The position numbers were made by a program, and so were the translations under genes. Of a DNA stretch of 64,000 nucleotides, positions 22,101 through 49,698 are shown in pieces. The notes under the pieces are model-generated. The model worked only from the letters and a program-made list of their open reading frames with translations, ran no database searches and was not told where the DNA came from. Position 1 is the first letter of the stretch; each line of letters begins with the position of its first letter. The stretch is taken from NCBI GenBank assembly GCA_002633025.1, contig NMRB01000165.1:522105-586104 (forward strand), written 5' to 3'. The stretch is from Notospermus geniculatus (taxonomy: Eukaryota; Nemertea; Pilidiophora; Heteronemertea; Lineidae).

Positions 22101-25100
22101 CTTTTTCAATTGTTTTAAGATGTATGATGAACTTGAGTTTCGTCATACGGAGTTGAAAAATACTGAAGCCAATATACGCCAGGAATATCTAAAGCTGAAG
22201 GAGGTTTGTAACGATGATGCTAATTTCTCTTATTGCGCTTGATCAAACTGCGTAGCTGGATGTGTTTTTTATTGCTCTTGATCAAACTGCCTAGCTGGAT
22301 GTGTTTTTCACACTCTGGTCTCCTTTCTTTCAAGTCCGTATGGCACTCATGTCCACTTAACATCTAGCCTCTACTGGTTTCATGAGATGATGACATCGTT
22401 CTTGATATTCTGAAAACATTCTCGCATATGACAAGACTTGTTCAATACAACCTGGTTCAACAAAGAATGTAGTGATATCACTCACATGCGCATTGTTTAA
22501 ACCTGAATTTTTTGTGTAGATGCTCATAAACACAGGGCTCCCGCGGATCCTTAAAAAGCATTAAAAGTCAGGAATTTTTGTTTTTCAGAATTAAGGCCTT
22601 AAAAAGCCTTAAATATAGCATTTTTTCACTCAGTGGCCTTAAAAAGGCCTTAAATTTGATGTAACTTCAGTTTTGAATTTTCATTAAACCGTTTCCCCTT
22701 CCTAACAACGTTTTTATTCATATCAGTTGAAAACCGCCCAGTCGTCAAAATCGGGATCCCGCCCTCAGCGCTTACCTTTATGTGTTCTTTACAACATTCT
22801 CCTGCGTTAATATTGCACAACCCACATTAAAACTCCTGACAACTTGGCCTTAATTTTTTCCCGGATTGGCCTTAAAAAGCCTTAAAAAGGCCTTAATTTT
22901 GCTCACCAAAAAGCCGCAGGAACCATGAAACATGTCGTCACCTCTTTTAGCAACTGATGGCCCGGGATGACCAGATAGTGGAACTGCATCAGAATCTGCA
23001 GGATGCAGTCGAGGACGCAAGCAAGTGCGTGATGCTGCAGACAAATATGGAACCATCGAATATGTCTGTCCAGGCCACAGAGCCAATCATTGATTATGAA
23101 TTCAAACTGAGTGCAATGAAGTCTGAAATGAACATCCTCAGAGAGAGGCTTAAAGAAAAGAACAGGTAGGTGACTCTGAATTACAGGCCGTGATTGGAAA
23201 TCCTGTTCCTTTGAATTCTTCTTGAGGCCTGAATCTGGGGAAATATGTGAGAATATTATTCATTTCAAATGCAAATTCTCATTTTTTTGTTTCATTACAT
23301 TCTCTTGCTTGTTATAGGATCATCAAACAGCTGCAGAACAAGACAGTGAACTCAGATGATGATGAACTGGAAATTGCGCCAATCCTTCTCAGGCCAAGTC
23401 CAAACCGTACCTCAACACCCAGCAAGCAAAGGTCAAGGTCATCATCTCCATTGAAGGGAGGGGAGATTCATGTCAAATACCATATCCTTCAAAAGAGGTT
23501 TAAAAACACTCAGGAAATGCTTCAGCTAAAGGTAACTGTCGAATCCTGCAACCAATCAGAGTCACTGTGAGGTAACCAATCTGCCCACAAGTTACTTGGA
23601 ATGGTTAAAATAAGGTACACGTATTGAACATATTTCATTTCCCTCTTCAGACGAAGGAACTGGCTGAGTTGAAGGCTGCCCATGATAAGCGATTACAGAG
23701 GCTGAAGACAGTGAAAAATGATTTGAAGTTGGTGAAAGATCAACTTAATGTCCTTGAGGATGAGTACTATGGGTGAGCGACTCTTACTGCTTACTTTTCT
23801 GAGTTTTCTGGTATTTAAAATGCCACCTGAATCTACAGATTTAGATTAAGGTAATATTTTGCTTGTACAGCATTAGAATACTAGATTAATTTTGTCCATT
23901 TCAATGTTGCAGGCCTAAGAAGAAGAAAAAGATAGTAAGGCCAGAGCCAAAGTTATTGCAGAAAGAGGATGCTGATTCTGTCTGGAATGAACTGACACAT
24001 TTCAAGAACGAAAACAAGAACTTGTTGGTGGAGAGGTAAAGGTCCTTTCTTGGTTGAGTATCAGAAGTACACTTCACATGATTAACATATTGTCCAACTT
24101 CATCAAGTCATTGAAAACAATCATGTTACCGGTACATTGTTAGCAAGGTGACTCTTTGCTTCTTCACTTGGATGGATTTCAGTGATGATGTTGTCATGAC
24201 ATGTCACTTTCAGGATGGATCTCCATGAAGAAGTAGACAATCTAAAAGTTCAGGTCTCCCAGGATGCCGCCACCATTCATGAACTCAAGGTCAGCTTGCA
24301 GCAGGAGAGAGAAGGTAATGTGTCAATACGGATATAGTAGCAACACTACATGTATGGTAAAGTCACTTGTCAATAAATGCTTGTGGTATTGATTCAGATG
24401 TATCATAAATATTGTTCGTCTGCTCTGCTTCGTCAGTGCTACGTTTACTTCCAGTGAAGAACTCGGTCAGTTTCAACAATATTCTGAATCAGCGGGTAGG
24501 GAGGAAGGCAATTTTCATGCACTGAAAGGCATCATATTCGGTATCTGGTTCATCCATTACCAGAAATTTTCTATCTTTGCAGAAGTTGAATTCTTAAAGA
24601 AGCAAAACGAACAAATTAAGACTCCTCAGCAGAATTTCAAGGAAGATCTTCGCTCAATCCGGACACAGCTTCAAAATAAAGAAGGCACTTTGGAGAGGTT
24701 GTCGTCTGAGAAACAAGAATTGGAAGGACAGAAAGAAAAGTGGGATGGAGAGAGAAGGTAAGAATATTAATTTTGTTGATGTTTTGATATATTGGAGAGG
24801 AAATGGCACGTGCATGTATTTTGGGAGTTGAAAGTTGCAGTGAATGGGGCCTTGTCTGTTGCCCTGTTTTTTCAAGCCTTGGTCTTCATCTGCCATCCTA
24901 CAAATGTTTCAGAATCTTGAAAGCTGAGCTCAACTCGTGCAAACAGGAGGTTTCAGAGAAGAGGATGGAGATAGCTGACCTCAAAAAGGACATTTCCAGG
25001 TGGGCAATTCAAACTCATGAATATGTTGTAACATACTGGTAGTTGATCAGAATGCCGAAGAACCAACTAAACAAATGATAGACGTTATGAATTTTTGTAG

Positions 25101-28100
25101 CTGAATTGTGTTTACTCATGATTTTCACTTGGCGTTTTCAGACTACAGCGGGAGGTGTATCGACGTGGTGCTTCCAGGAGGACTGGAAAGACAAAGAAGA
25201 AGAGTGCTGCTAAAAAGGTACTTCAGGATAATCCTTACCGTATTGTGGGCTTGAATTGAACTGCCATGAAAAATTGGTCGTCCAAGACAACTTCAAATTG
25301 TTATTTCCGTTCTTTTTAGTATCAGCGCAGCTTGAATCGATCAATTGAAGAAATGAATACCTTGGTCGACAACTTTGGCGATGATGGTTGGGAAGAGGTC
25401 TCAAGTGACAGGTGAGTATTTATGATGTCATCAACTCATCTGCTTTGATGGATCTTTTTTTCACAGTTGAAGAAAACATGGTTGGACTGTTTGTGGCTGG
25501 TTGGCTTTGCCATCGATGATCTTCAAAAAGGCTCTGACTGTAGGGTGCAAAGCTTGAGGGAGCAGTTTGTTTCCTTATTGGTACGGTACATATACACTTG
25601 ATTCCTTCTGAACTTTTGATTTAATAGTGAAGAAGATGATTACTCAACACCCAAGACCAGCACTGATACAGATGATCAACATAACACTGCACGAACACAG
25701 GAAAGTTTGGGTGCTGCCATCATCAGGGCAGCCCAGGCCAATAATGAAAAAGCCCAGGGATCTCCTGGTACATCCAAAAAGATCACGGAGAGACAGGTAT
25801 GTTCAAGTTGGAAGATATGGATCTGGGTTTTTGTGCTGAATGGAGGAATAAGATTCTCATTACTAAAATCATCTGTCATCGAGTTACACAGCACTCCTTT
25901 TGTTCGTCCAGTTTTGCATGGCTTGTGATGTCCTTGAGACAGGCTTCGTTCCACCTCTCTCCACACTGACCAGTCAAGCACAGGTGATTGGTGAATAATT
26001 GATTTTCCTTTGTAGGTTGAGTCCGTTGAGGAACACATACGCCGTATGTGTAACAAGAATGAACCACCAACCAGAGATGGGGATATACTCAGAAAGAAGG
26101 CAAAGCCAAAGACGATACCAAAGATACAGTTGCAACCAGGTGATCAGGATCCTTCGGTTTTATAAGTCTTTTGCATGTATTTGATGGCTCCCTCTCTTCA
26201 TCTTCTGTATTTTGTAGTTATAATACCAGGGTACCATAATTTTCCAGTATCCAGTCAAATGTCTGCCACAACTGCTGTACCCACTGTTGGTCATTGGAAG
26301 CGAAGGCTGTCGGCCCATGGTGTTCATCAGGTCAATACTCTGAAACAAAGGCTTGGGGCCTTGCAGCAGCAGGTAGAGTATACCCCTTTCATCCTATATT
26401 CAATCGGTCAACATCTTTTTGGCTCTTGCATTTAAAGATGAGAAATACGTGTTTGGTCAAAAGTGATTCCAATCACCCCTGATTGAAAATCAGCCACACA
26501 ACCAAGCAGTTTTCACTGTGGCAGAATCCTGAAGCAACATGAGAATTTTCAACCAATAATATCTGAAAGGAATACTGTGGTCAAAATGCTTCTGTTGATG
26601 TATTACCTTTGACTTACCCTGCAACTGCACCTTCAGCTTCAAGTCCTCAGGGCTACAAAACTGACGCTTAGTAAATCTGTCAATGAGTACAAGGATGTCA
26701 ACGACCAGCTCCAAGCAGATCTTGCACTTGCAAACCAGAGACTCAAGATGTTACGCAGTAACAACCAAGTGAGTTGTAAATTTCTTCTGGATGAACTACT
26801 CATCGATTTTATCAGTTGGAATTTATCCTCTTCCCAGTCGAGACTCAATCTAATTCAACTATTCTTAATCCGTCAGAAATTGGTGCTGGATATGGACAGG
26901 GTTCAGCATGACAAGATGACCCTGGAGACCAGGTTGTCTCTGAAAGAGGAGAGCGATGCGTCAACTCCTAACACGCCAAGGACTGACAGATCAGATCAAG
27001 ACTGGAAAACTCTGGAGAAGAGACTCAAGGTAATTGCTTGCATGAATGTCAGCTGCCGTGTTATCTCAAAGCCAGATGTCGGTGCATGTATAACAATCAT
27101 TTGTGAAATGTCCTCTGGCGCAAGGTATTTAAAATTATTCAGATATTCCGAATTGGGCATAAACTTCATTCAGTAAGATTTTGGATGATGGTTTCCTGTG
27201 TTTTCTTTGTTGATGTTCTGCTCATAGTTCTTATCTTTATTTTTAGAACTCATCTGCTGAAGTCAGTCGCCAGTCAGCTCTCATCAAGTCACTTAAAACT
27301 GAATTGGATGAAAAGGATCAACAGTTAAAGACACTTCAGGAAAAGTAGGCATAATCTCTTTAGTTTTGATTCTGTGTAATGAACTTCCATAGCCATTATT
27401 GTGGGAAATTTTCCTTGTTTCTTATCTTGATTTCTAGTGTCAAAGCTGAAATGAGTTTATCTTGCTTTACAGGCTTGGCCGACTTGAACGCGACAACTCT
27501 CAGAAACGTATTCTGTTGGAAGACAACAGGCTGCGGTTAAAGATTGCTCAAGAACATGAGAAGACAGACATTGCAGCATTTGTAAGTCAGATTTTGAGCA
27601 CACCACTTTCTTGTTATTTGACAAATTTTGATCAAACTAGCATCCAGGTATGTGCTCTATGAAACAAAACAAATTACCAAGTACAGTGTATTACAATGGC
27701 TGAAGTGTTCCTATGATTGTCCAAAGATTCTCCACCTGGGGAAATGCCCAGCAGGAAGGTTGGCCGTTGGAGACACTGCAGGCAACAGCTGAAATAAATT
27801 CTCTCCTGAGTTTTAAAGTACTGATTTTACATTTTTCAGGATGAACTTGAATCAAAAGTGAAGCAGCTCACTGAAACAAGCGAGAAACAGAAGACAGCAG
27901 TAGGTTGTTTTTTATTCTGCGTCCTCACTTCTTTGAGTTGTCTGTCAAAAAAACTGTTCTTTTTGATACTCTGCACCACTGCCATCTTGTGCTTGAACAT
28001 TCTGTCATTACTTTATTGTCCTGTTTCCTTGTTTTCAGTTGGAATCCAGCAAGAAGCGTCTGACAGTTGTCACAAGAGAAAAGCGAGAATTAGAAGACCA

Positions 28101-28994
28101 GTACATCCGTGCTAAAACTGAGTTAGAGAAAAAGTCCAAGATGGCAACTGAGCTGAATGCCAAGAATATGGACTTGGAGAGCATGTGCACAGAACTTGAG
28201 GCAGCTGCCCAAGACCAGCTTCGTCAGCTCGCTCGGAAGAGTGAGATTGCAATTGATACAGCACATACCAAGTTGAGAGAGGCTCATGACAAAGTCCAAG
28301 GATTCCAGATATTAGTTCAGGTGGGCCACAAAAACACAGTTTCCAGTCGTATTAAAATCCAAATTTACACTGATAAAGCTGGATATTTCTGCCGAGTAGG
28401 ACATATAGAAAATCACGCATCATTTGGCTACCCGCTTTTATTGTGTGTAGCCCCACTTCAATTCAGTATCTGAGGATTGATATTGATAAATTTTCCCCAA
28501 CAGACCTTAGCTGACAGTTTACTGAGATCAACACAACATGCCAGAGTCCTTGCCAAGGAGCGTGCACGGCACCAAGCTGCTGCTCTAGCCGTTGAGAGGG
28601 AAGCATCTCGAGAGAATGGTGTGAAGGCAGAATCCCTCCAGAAGGCTCAAGAGCTTGCCAAGAACATATTGAATATCAGCGATGCTGATCTTCAGGATCT
28701 AATGAACCCAAACTTATATTCAGAACCAATGGAGGAGGTAGGTAACGGACAGTTTTGTCCTTCTGGCATTTTATCTCCTTCTTCCCTAGTTGTGCCATTT
28801 TCATCCATGATATGAGAAAGTTAAGTCAATATTTTATTCTTCAGGAAGCTGACTCTGAGGCCACGAGAAAATCTGACCAAAAATGGGTGAAGAAATGTCG
28901 GAAAATTCTCGCAAGTGATGACTTTGCCGTACCTCTTGTTGACACATTAATGGAGAAGGTTGAGGAGACAATCATGCTTCTTGGTCCAGCATAG
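19159..28994 (+). CDS. CNTLN: Centlein, centrosomal coiled-coil protein (29 coding exons, complete)
   Basis: In vertebrates centlein links C-Nap1/CEP250 to CEP68 and holds centrioles together until mitosis. Coding exons: 19201-19216, 19577-19641, 19819-19907, 20087-20300, 20531-20716, 20887-20943, 21368-21575, 21871-21923, 22120-22203, 22951-23165, 23318-23531, 23651-23772, 23913-24035, 24214-24314, 24583-24757, 24913-24999, 25142-25217, 25320-25411, 25628-25796, 26016-26139, 26248-26372, 26637-26768, 26877-27029, 27247-27344, 27473-27581, 27840-27899, 28039-28320, 28504-28737, 28845-28994. All are GT-AG and every junction keeps frame: 3813 nt, 1270 residues (human about 1400). The start ATG (AAAATGG) is in an exon with a 5' acceptor at 19159, so an upstream non-coding exon is likely. 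Hallmarks: DKEFVWSLWKRLQ at residues 29-41, a serine/arginine patch (RSRSSSPLK) in exon 11, DSVWNELTHFK in exon 13, DDGWEEVSS in exon 18, ILNISDADLQDL near the C-terminus. The rest is heptad-rich coiled coil. Confidence 0.93.
21179..21315. mobile_element. 137-bp MITE in centlein intron 7 (before exon 21368)
   Basis: GGGCCCAGTTTCACAAAGAA at the left and TTCTTTGTGAAACTGGGCCC at the right are exact reverse complements. An inner TTAAGTCTAA/TTAGACTTAA pair extends the hairpin. It ends 52 bp before an exon. Confidence 0.85.
21699..21715. repeat. (CTGT)n microsatellite
   Basis: Four uninterrupted TCTG units inside a centlein intron. Confidence 0.7.
22231..22312. repeat. Short tandem duplication in a centlein intron
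   Basis: The phrase GCTTGATCAAACTGCGTAGC with TGGATGTGTTTTT is repeated immediately with two to three substitutions. Period is about 40 bp. Confidence 0.7.
22535..22924. mobile_element. ~390-bp element rich in GCCTTAAAAAGGCCTTAA, beside centlein exon 10
   Basis: Left end GGGCTCCCGCGGATCC and right end GCCGCAGGAACC are imperfect inverted repeats. TTAAAAAGCCTTAAA or its complement occurs repeatedly near both ends. The right end is 26 bp from the acceptor of the exon at 22951, so the polypyrimidine tract of that exon sits directly against the insertion. Confidence 0.65.
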
Positions 28995-29141
28995 ATCTAC
29001 ATGTACATGTATTTGGTCCTCATGGCTGTAATTCTGGGCCTGGGATGAAGTGACTATCCCTTTGCATTTAGTTCAGATTCAGTTTGTTCAATCTGCTGCC
29101 AAATGAATGATTTTGGAAAACAGAACTCATATAAATGTATG

Positions 29142-29521
29142 AATAAAGTACAGATCTAGGTCCATATACTGTAGTTTCAGATGGGGGTTATTAGTTTTCA
29201 AATTGAGGAGTTCTTCTCAACTTAGGGGACATGCCTTGGCATGACTCATCAGCCAATCCAGCTTCCCTCTTCATGTACACTGTATTATGTCTGTAAGATA
29301 GCATCTAGTTTATAAATACTACAATAACATGTATGTTTCGTTTAGGCTACGGTACCTAAAACATGTATTGTTCTCTAACTTGACTGAGGAGCATGGACCT
29401 TTGCAGGCAAAGGACAGTATTTTTGCTATGAAATTTTTATATATAAATGGCATTTGTGCAAGCACATTATGGGTTTATTTTTAAATGGATATACTGTAAT
29501 AGAATGTAAACACTGAATAAA
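29142..29521 (+). promoter_or_regulatory. Centlein polyadenylation signals
   Basis: AATAAA at 29142-29147 and again at 29516-29521, 148 and 522 bp after the stop codon. The second is followed by a GT-rich stretch (TTATTTTGTTGGTTGTG), typical of a used poly(A) site. Confidence 0.65.
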
Positions 29522-29683
29522 GAGTAATGAAAGGACGGTCTGTGCTTATTTTGTTGGTTGTGAACATCATTTTAGTTTCATCTGTAAAGTCTAGATGGCA
29601 CCACTGCAGCTGAAGTTGACGTGACAAAACCTGGCAGGTGTGGCTCAGTGGGATGCTGTGTCGTTGGTATCGAGGCAATAATT

Positions 29684-29750
29684 ATGGTCCCTACATATCA
29701 ATGTAGGGACCATCTTGATATCACTGGGTAGGTAGGAAATTTTTATTTCC

Positions 29751-29782
<32 letters not shown>

Positions 29783-30438
29783 CACTCAATTAACACACGA
29801 TTGCAAGAAAACTGCTCAATTACCTCAAAATCAAGCAGTACCATCAAGTAGTCACTACTTGTATCCAGGTCTGAAAGGTTAGATAGTTTAAAAAAAGTTA
29901 ACTTACGATGGTTTTTGAAGACTGTTTTATTCTGAAGTGATGAAGTTAAATATCTGCCTCAGTTTTTTTTTGTTTGCCTTGGGCTGGTAAATACGGTGGA
30001 TCCGTATCCAGCTCGACCACTTTGCCCTTCCTCTGATCTCTGAAGACAGTCCCCTCCNNNNNNNNNNNNNNNNNNNNNNNNNNNNNNNNNNNNNNNNNNN
30101 NNNNNNNNNNNNNNNNNNNNNNNNNNNNNNNNNNNNNNNNNNNNNNNGCACCCTCCAGTAAGGACCATCCTTGGAGAGGGGAGGTGCTGGGCCCCACAGT
30201 AGATAGCCCCACCTACCACCTTAATACAGATAACATGCTCGTGTTTGTGAGTTGGTAAACAATACATGTCTGCAGAATGCGCACGCCGTGCAGTCATTTG
30301 TCTTCCCTTCCTCTCTATTTGCCTACCCTGCATGTGTCCTTCACCAGGAAGACATTCCAGAACCTGACTGCTGTGCCGCAGTCATACCCCTCCTTGCCCT
30401 TTCTTCACTCAGTTTGTTTTTTCTGATGTAGGGACCAT
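29684..30438. repeat. TGGTCCCTACAT repeats around an assembly gap
   Basis: TGGTCCCTACAT (29684) and its complement (29700) form a small hairpin, and ATGTAGGGACCATC recurs at 30426. The three ends may bound an inserted element. Between them lie a (CTTT)n microsatellite (about 29751-29779) and 90 unknown bases. Confidence 0.45.
30058..30147. other. Assembly gap (90 n)
   Basis: Run of unknown bases between centlein and NLK. True gap length, and so the real distance between the genes, is not known. Confidence 0.95.
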
Positions 30439-30717
30439 CAAATTTGCTGTCAAGCAAATTTCACAGTTCTAGTTACCTGCAGGAGTCAATACAGTCAGCT
30501 GCTGGCAAACTTGTCCTAGCGACTGATAAGAAGAGCCCTTCATAACAAGAAGATATTGATAAGAGTGGATGTACATGTATGTAGGCCTTATCATCCAGTG
30601 AATGATTCCAATTGATTCTATCAATGGGGTTGACGCCCGATCTGCAGCAAAGCTGAGCCACTCAGTGCTACCCAGAAGCATTTGCTTTCTGTTAGTTTAG
30701 GTCACTCTCTGTATTAA

Positions 30718-30846
30718 TAGGGAGTTTAAGAAATCAAACGATAAACGATAACTTTACGACAACGCTATTTTTCATACTGCGAATTCACCAAATTATATAT
30801 TGCATTTTCGGTACAAAAAATAACGTTTGATTTCTTAAACTCCCTA
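30718..30846. mobile_element. 129-bp MITE
   Basis: TAGGGAGTTTAAGAAATCAA at the left is matched by TTGATTTCTTAAACTCCCTA at the right. The AT-rich core is non-coding. Confidence 0.82.
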
Positions 30847-31885
30847 AATATCTAGGCATACTTGGATTGTTCATTTCCTGCTTGATGACCATATCCCTTT
30901 TTCAACCCACTCAATATCCAGTCATCTTTTTGAGAGCTTCAGACAATTTCGTCAAAGGCTTTTTTGTACATGAGTTCCAACTTCTGGGTGTTTGTTCTAT
31001 TTCTCGTGTGGGGTTATGCTTGTAGTGTTTTTTTTTAGCTAATGGGTAGGATTTCAATATTCACATCAAAGGAATCCGATCAACTCGTACCCAGGTCGAA
31101 AAGTACTCAGTGAACTCGTACTCTTCCTTCAATCCTGAGATCTGGGGTTCTCAGCGCTCGGTCCCTTCGTCACCGCACACAAACCGATCACATTATTCAT
31201 CCCTTCGCTTTTATTTTGCGAATAAGACCACATCAATGGCGAAAAATTGAAATCTTTCGCTTCTCAGCCGCACCTGTTGATCACGCGGCAATGTCTTTAC
31301 CCGCAGAAACGTACGATGCCATTGGGCGTTGACCGAGTACGCATGGTCTCTCTCAATGTTATGTAATACACTGTTCGTGAAGGCTGGCGGGCTCGTTCAT
31401 GTTGGAAAAGAGGACACACCATGCGACCCGTTGACCTGATTCAAATTTTGTCGCCTAAAATCAACAAAAAATAGTCAAAGCAACTCAAACAAGAACCGAT
31501 TCGCACATCGTTCGAAAAAGTGCGCGCATTGCCGAACATGTTGAGGCGCGCTCTTTTCATTGCGCACTTGGTGCACATGCCCTGGTGTGATGCGCGGGAA
31601 TCGATCCTTCAAAAAAAGTTATGTTTGCAAATAATTATTCTTTTTCGATGACAATCGGGATATATTTTGTTTTCTCTTAAAGAAATTTGGAAAATTTTGG
31701 AGAATCTTTCCGGTTGCCGCAAAATGCCTCGTCTTATAGTTTATGGCGGGGTTTTTGGTTTTGTCCACCACACGCGACGTTTTCTTTTGCGCGCTCAATG
31801 TTTCTGTGGGATAGCGATTTTGAATCCATTTGTCAGCATCATCTCATCACGTATCTAAATATCGACAACCTTTTTTTCTTCGCAG

Positions 31886-31992
31886 GTTTCCAGTCAGAAG
31901 GATTTCGTGACCGTCGCCAGCCTCACCACGTGATGGAGATGCTGACACATGGGAGTTCAAATCATGCAGATGTCGTCTGCCTCGTGGAGTGA
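31886..31992 (+). other. Strong acceptor followed by a 35-codon frame
   Basis: CCTTTTTTTCTTCGCAG precedes a short open frame (GFQSEGFRDRRQ...VVCLVE, stop at 31990-31992). This may be a non-coding or terminal exon of an unseen transcript, for example an upstream NLK exon. No family similarity is recognised. Confidence 0.25.
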
Positions 31993-32229
31993 CGCAACCT
32001 GTTTATTTCTTGATGACGACCTTTGACCTGATGGGATTGTTACTGTTGGAATAGAAAGATAACAAAAAAGGCGAACAAAAAATCCATTTGAGTGTCGAAA
32101 TAACCATCCAAAATTGATTTGGGTAAATTTCGGTTTTCGTCATTAGTTTTAAGTGCTGGGTGTCCCTAGTCCCCAATTACTTTTCTAATCAGCGTTACCA
32201 CGTGCTTTCCTTTGAAAATTGTTGTTTAC

Positions 32230-32295
<66 letters not shown>
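32230..32295. repeat. (GATT)n microsatellite
   Basis: Sixteen consecutive TGAT units, uninterrupted, about 1.7 kb upstream of the NLK start codon. Confidence 0.9.
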
Positions 32296-32657
32296 ATGAT
32301 TGGATGGATGAAACATTTGAATGATTTGCATTAATGCTATTGCGTATTAAGGTTAATGTTGCGTTCGGTTGACTTCGTCAATCACAAAAAGATGACTCGT
32401 AAATTTACGAATTGGAAAAGATTACCCCTCCAGTATAGGCACATGAGGGATGTGTTGGGGAGGTATGATGGAACACATGACATGACATCATTTTTCATCT
32501 TTGTTCTTTCTATTTTTCAGGTATGGATCCTACTTCTGTGTGTTTTCTGATATTGGATGTAGGCCTACGCGTCATTTCTCCAACCAACGTTTTTCGTTCA
32601 GCACTGTGATAGCGACTCTGTGGTTAAGCCTCTAGGCCAACAAGTTATTTGTGTAGA

Positions 32658-32805
32658 GCTGCATTTAGCTGGCAGGCGGAATGCGGATTGCGGAACGCAG
32701 AAGCGGAAAATGCATTGCATTTTCGCATACCGGTACAACATATCTTTCCGCCAGGGTTTCCGCGTCCCTATACCGTCCGCATTCCGCGTGTCAGCTAAAC
32801 GCAGC
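32658..32805. mobile_element. 148-bp MITE
   Basis: GCTGCATTTAGCTGGCAGGC (left) pairs with the reverse complement of the right end (GCTGCGTTTAGCTGACACGC). Both arms continue into GGAATGCGGA. Confidence 0.8.
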
Positions 32806-34004
32806 CTAGGCCTAGTCATATTGCCCAACTATTCGCGCCATTTCCGACGGACTTCATTTTTGATTGCCGATGGATGTAGACTGTCATTTTCGATGGATAA
32901 GATTTTCTGTACTAGTATTTTCTTATGGACATTTTTCGATTGCTGGAACAAAATCGTGAGTATTTTTTTTAATTTCCCAACAATTTCCTTGATGGCGCAT
33001 CATCGTCACTTTACTCACGACTCTATTTATATTTCAGTTGTAGTTCAGGTCAGGATGCTGTGAGTTTAACATTGTCCGTTGTAATTCCTTTTCAGTGTTT
33101 GTCCAGTTGTTAATATGTCATTCTCAGAGATTTGAAACAAGGACTAGTCACAAACTGTGCTTGAATTGGTGGTGAAATTGCTGCCAGTGTAATTTTTGAG
33201 CCGATTAATTCCCTGCCTGCCGCCTGAAATCACTTCTGTATTGCGGGTCTTGAGGTTGATCAGAATGCAGGACAACTGATGTTGCAAAACATTTCGCCGT
33301 CATGAAATACCCCGGGAAGACCCACAGATAGAACATGGAAAAAAGGAACCACTAACTCACAACAGTTGGTTCTGGACCAGTGGAGTGGGGCTCATCCAGA
33401 CCAGAAGTGTTAATTAGACTGGACTTGCGGTCTTTGCCGGTGTGATAAAACCTAAGCTTATACCATGTATACCGGTGTAATGTATGAGAATGCCCCCCGT
33501 ATGACATTGTGTGGCAGACAACCATCCAAGGCCTCGTGATGAGTTGAGCTGGTTGCAAGTTGACCAATTACCGATTCAAATCTATAAAAGGATATGTCAT
33601 GATATCATGATATGTGCGACATTCCTTGAACACATATAGCGTAGATAATGCCTTCCAGGAAATAATCTGATGCTGATGAACGTAACCAAGAAAGTGCGTC
33701 ATACTAGCACGTGCTTTTGTTTTGCTGTAGCTATTTATGGGTATCTGATGAATTCTGGGATATTTCGCACTGATCACGTGACTTCTTTGTGTGGATGACT
33801 CGCCGCATGTGAGTCAAAAATCCCTTAGTTGCCTTCAGTTTTATTAGTAATTCACCGTCCACAACATACAAGAGTCAGAAGATCCGCTATTTTCAGGAAG
33901 GGGAGTACATCACCACACCACCATGAGAGTATAAACCATGTATTTTGTATAGATCCTGCGCAAATTGCTGCTGAAGTGCAGGCACTTTGTTCGAATCCAG
34001 TGTA

Positions 34005-48552
<14,548 letters not shown>

Positions 48553-49698
48553 CGATAGTCGAAAGAGAGTCGCGTCTCAGCCCTCCTGTCGAACTCGTAG
48601 GTAATTTTATAAACTGTGCCATTCAGAAGTGACAGCCAGACCTAATTTTGTAACATTGGATATTACAGTTATTGTACTTTCCATTCAGTGATACCCGTCT
48701 TATGAAGAATTGGCCATTGCATCAGAGTTGTCTGGAAAAATCCCTGATGTGGAAAGCTCTACGCTCCCATGTAGAGCTGTTTTCAACTCATGGATTGATT
48801 ACATTGATTTGATTCTATTGCAGCGAATGTTACATAACAATTATATTCTCAGTGAAGTTCAACATCGGTAGTACACAATACTGAATGAGGACATTTGATT
48901 GGATGGAATGGTGGCATTCTCTTCATTCCGTCTTACGATACTTGTTGATCTGAGATTCAGACCACTGATATTCTAGTTGAACACTAATTGTAACTTTCCA
49001 CTCTTCCTAAAAAAAGACTCTTTGTAGCTTGACAGTTGTATCATTAGTGATGGTCAATTCTTCAAAAGATTGTAACGGGAAAATGTGACGTATCGTTCAT
49101 TGTCAATTTTATGAGTCATGAACTATAACTTGACAATAATATCATGATTTAGAACTTCCAGTGATGCACCAACTCCAGGATCCTTTTGACCAGTGATGTG
49201 TTTGGGTTAGTTACCCGAGTCCTCAACTCAGACATCCCTCTGTGCAGTGGACATCAAAGATAGTTTCTCACTAGTGTTCCTTCCTTGAATTCACTTTCAA
49301 TGCAAGCTGTCTAAAACATCAACTCCTGTTCAGTGGCGAGTGATCTTTCATAGGTCAGCTCATGTGATGTTTGTACATAACGCTACTTATTGCACAAAAC
49401 CGAGTTGATGCGATGGAGCCGCTGCATGTGCTGCCCTAACTCGGCCAAGACATATCTTCAGTTAGGCCCGTGGTAAGTCAATATTGGTGCTTGGGCAGGC
49501 TCGGCTCACAGGGAGTTTAGATCACAATAATGGGCAATCAAAGGTGCATAGTCTTTGTGAGGGGAATGCACATGTGGTATGTCTGAATTTGGTCTGAAGG
49601 GTCCATGGGGTAGTTCCCCTGTATCAGGGTGATAATGGGCTGCATCACTTTCATAACAAACTAGCATCATGTCGCACTGCACCTCTTGGTTCATGCTT
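48553..49698 (+). other. NLK 3' untranslated/downstream region
   Basis: No frame or element recognised. The NLK transcript end cannot be fixed because no single poly(A) site stands out here. Confidence 0.4.
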
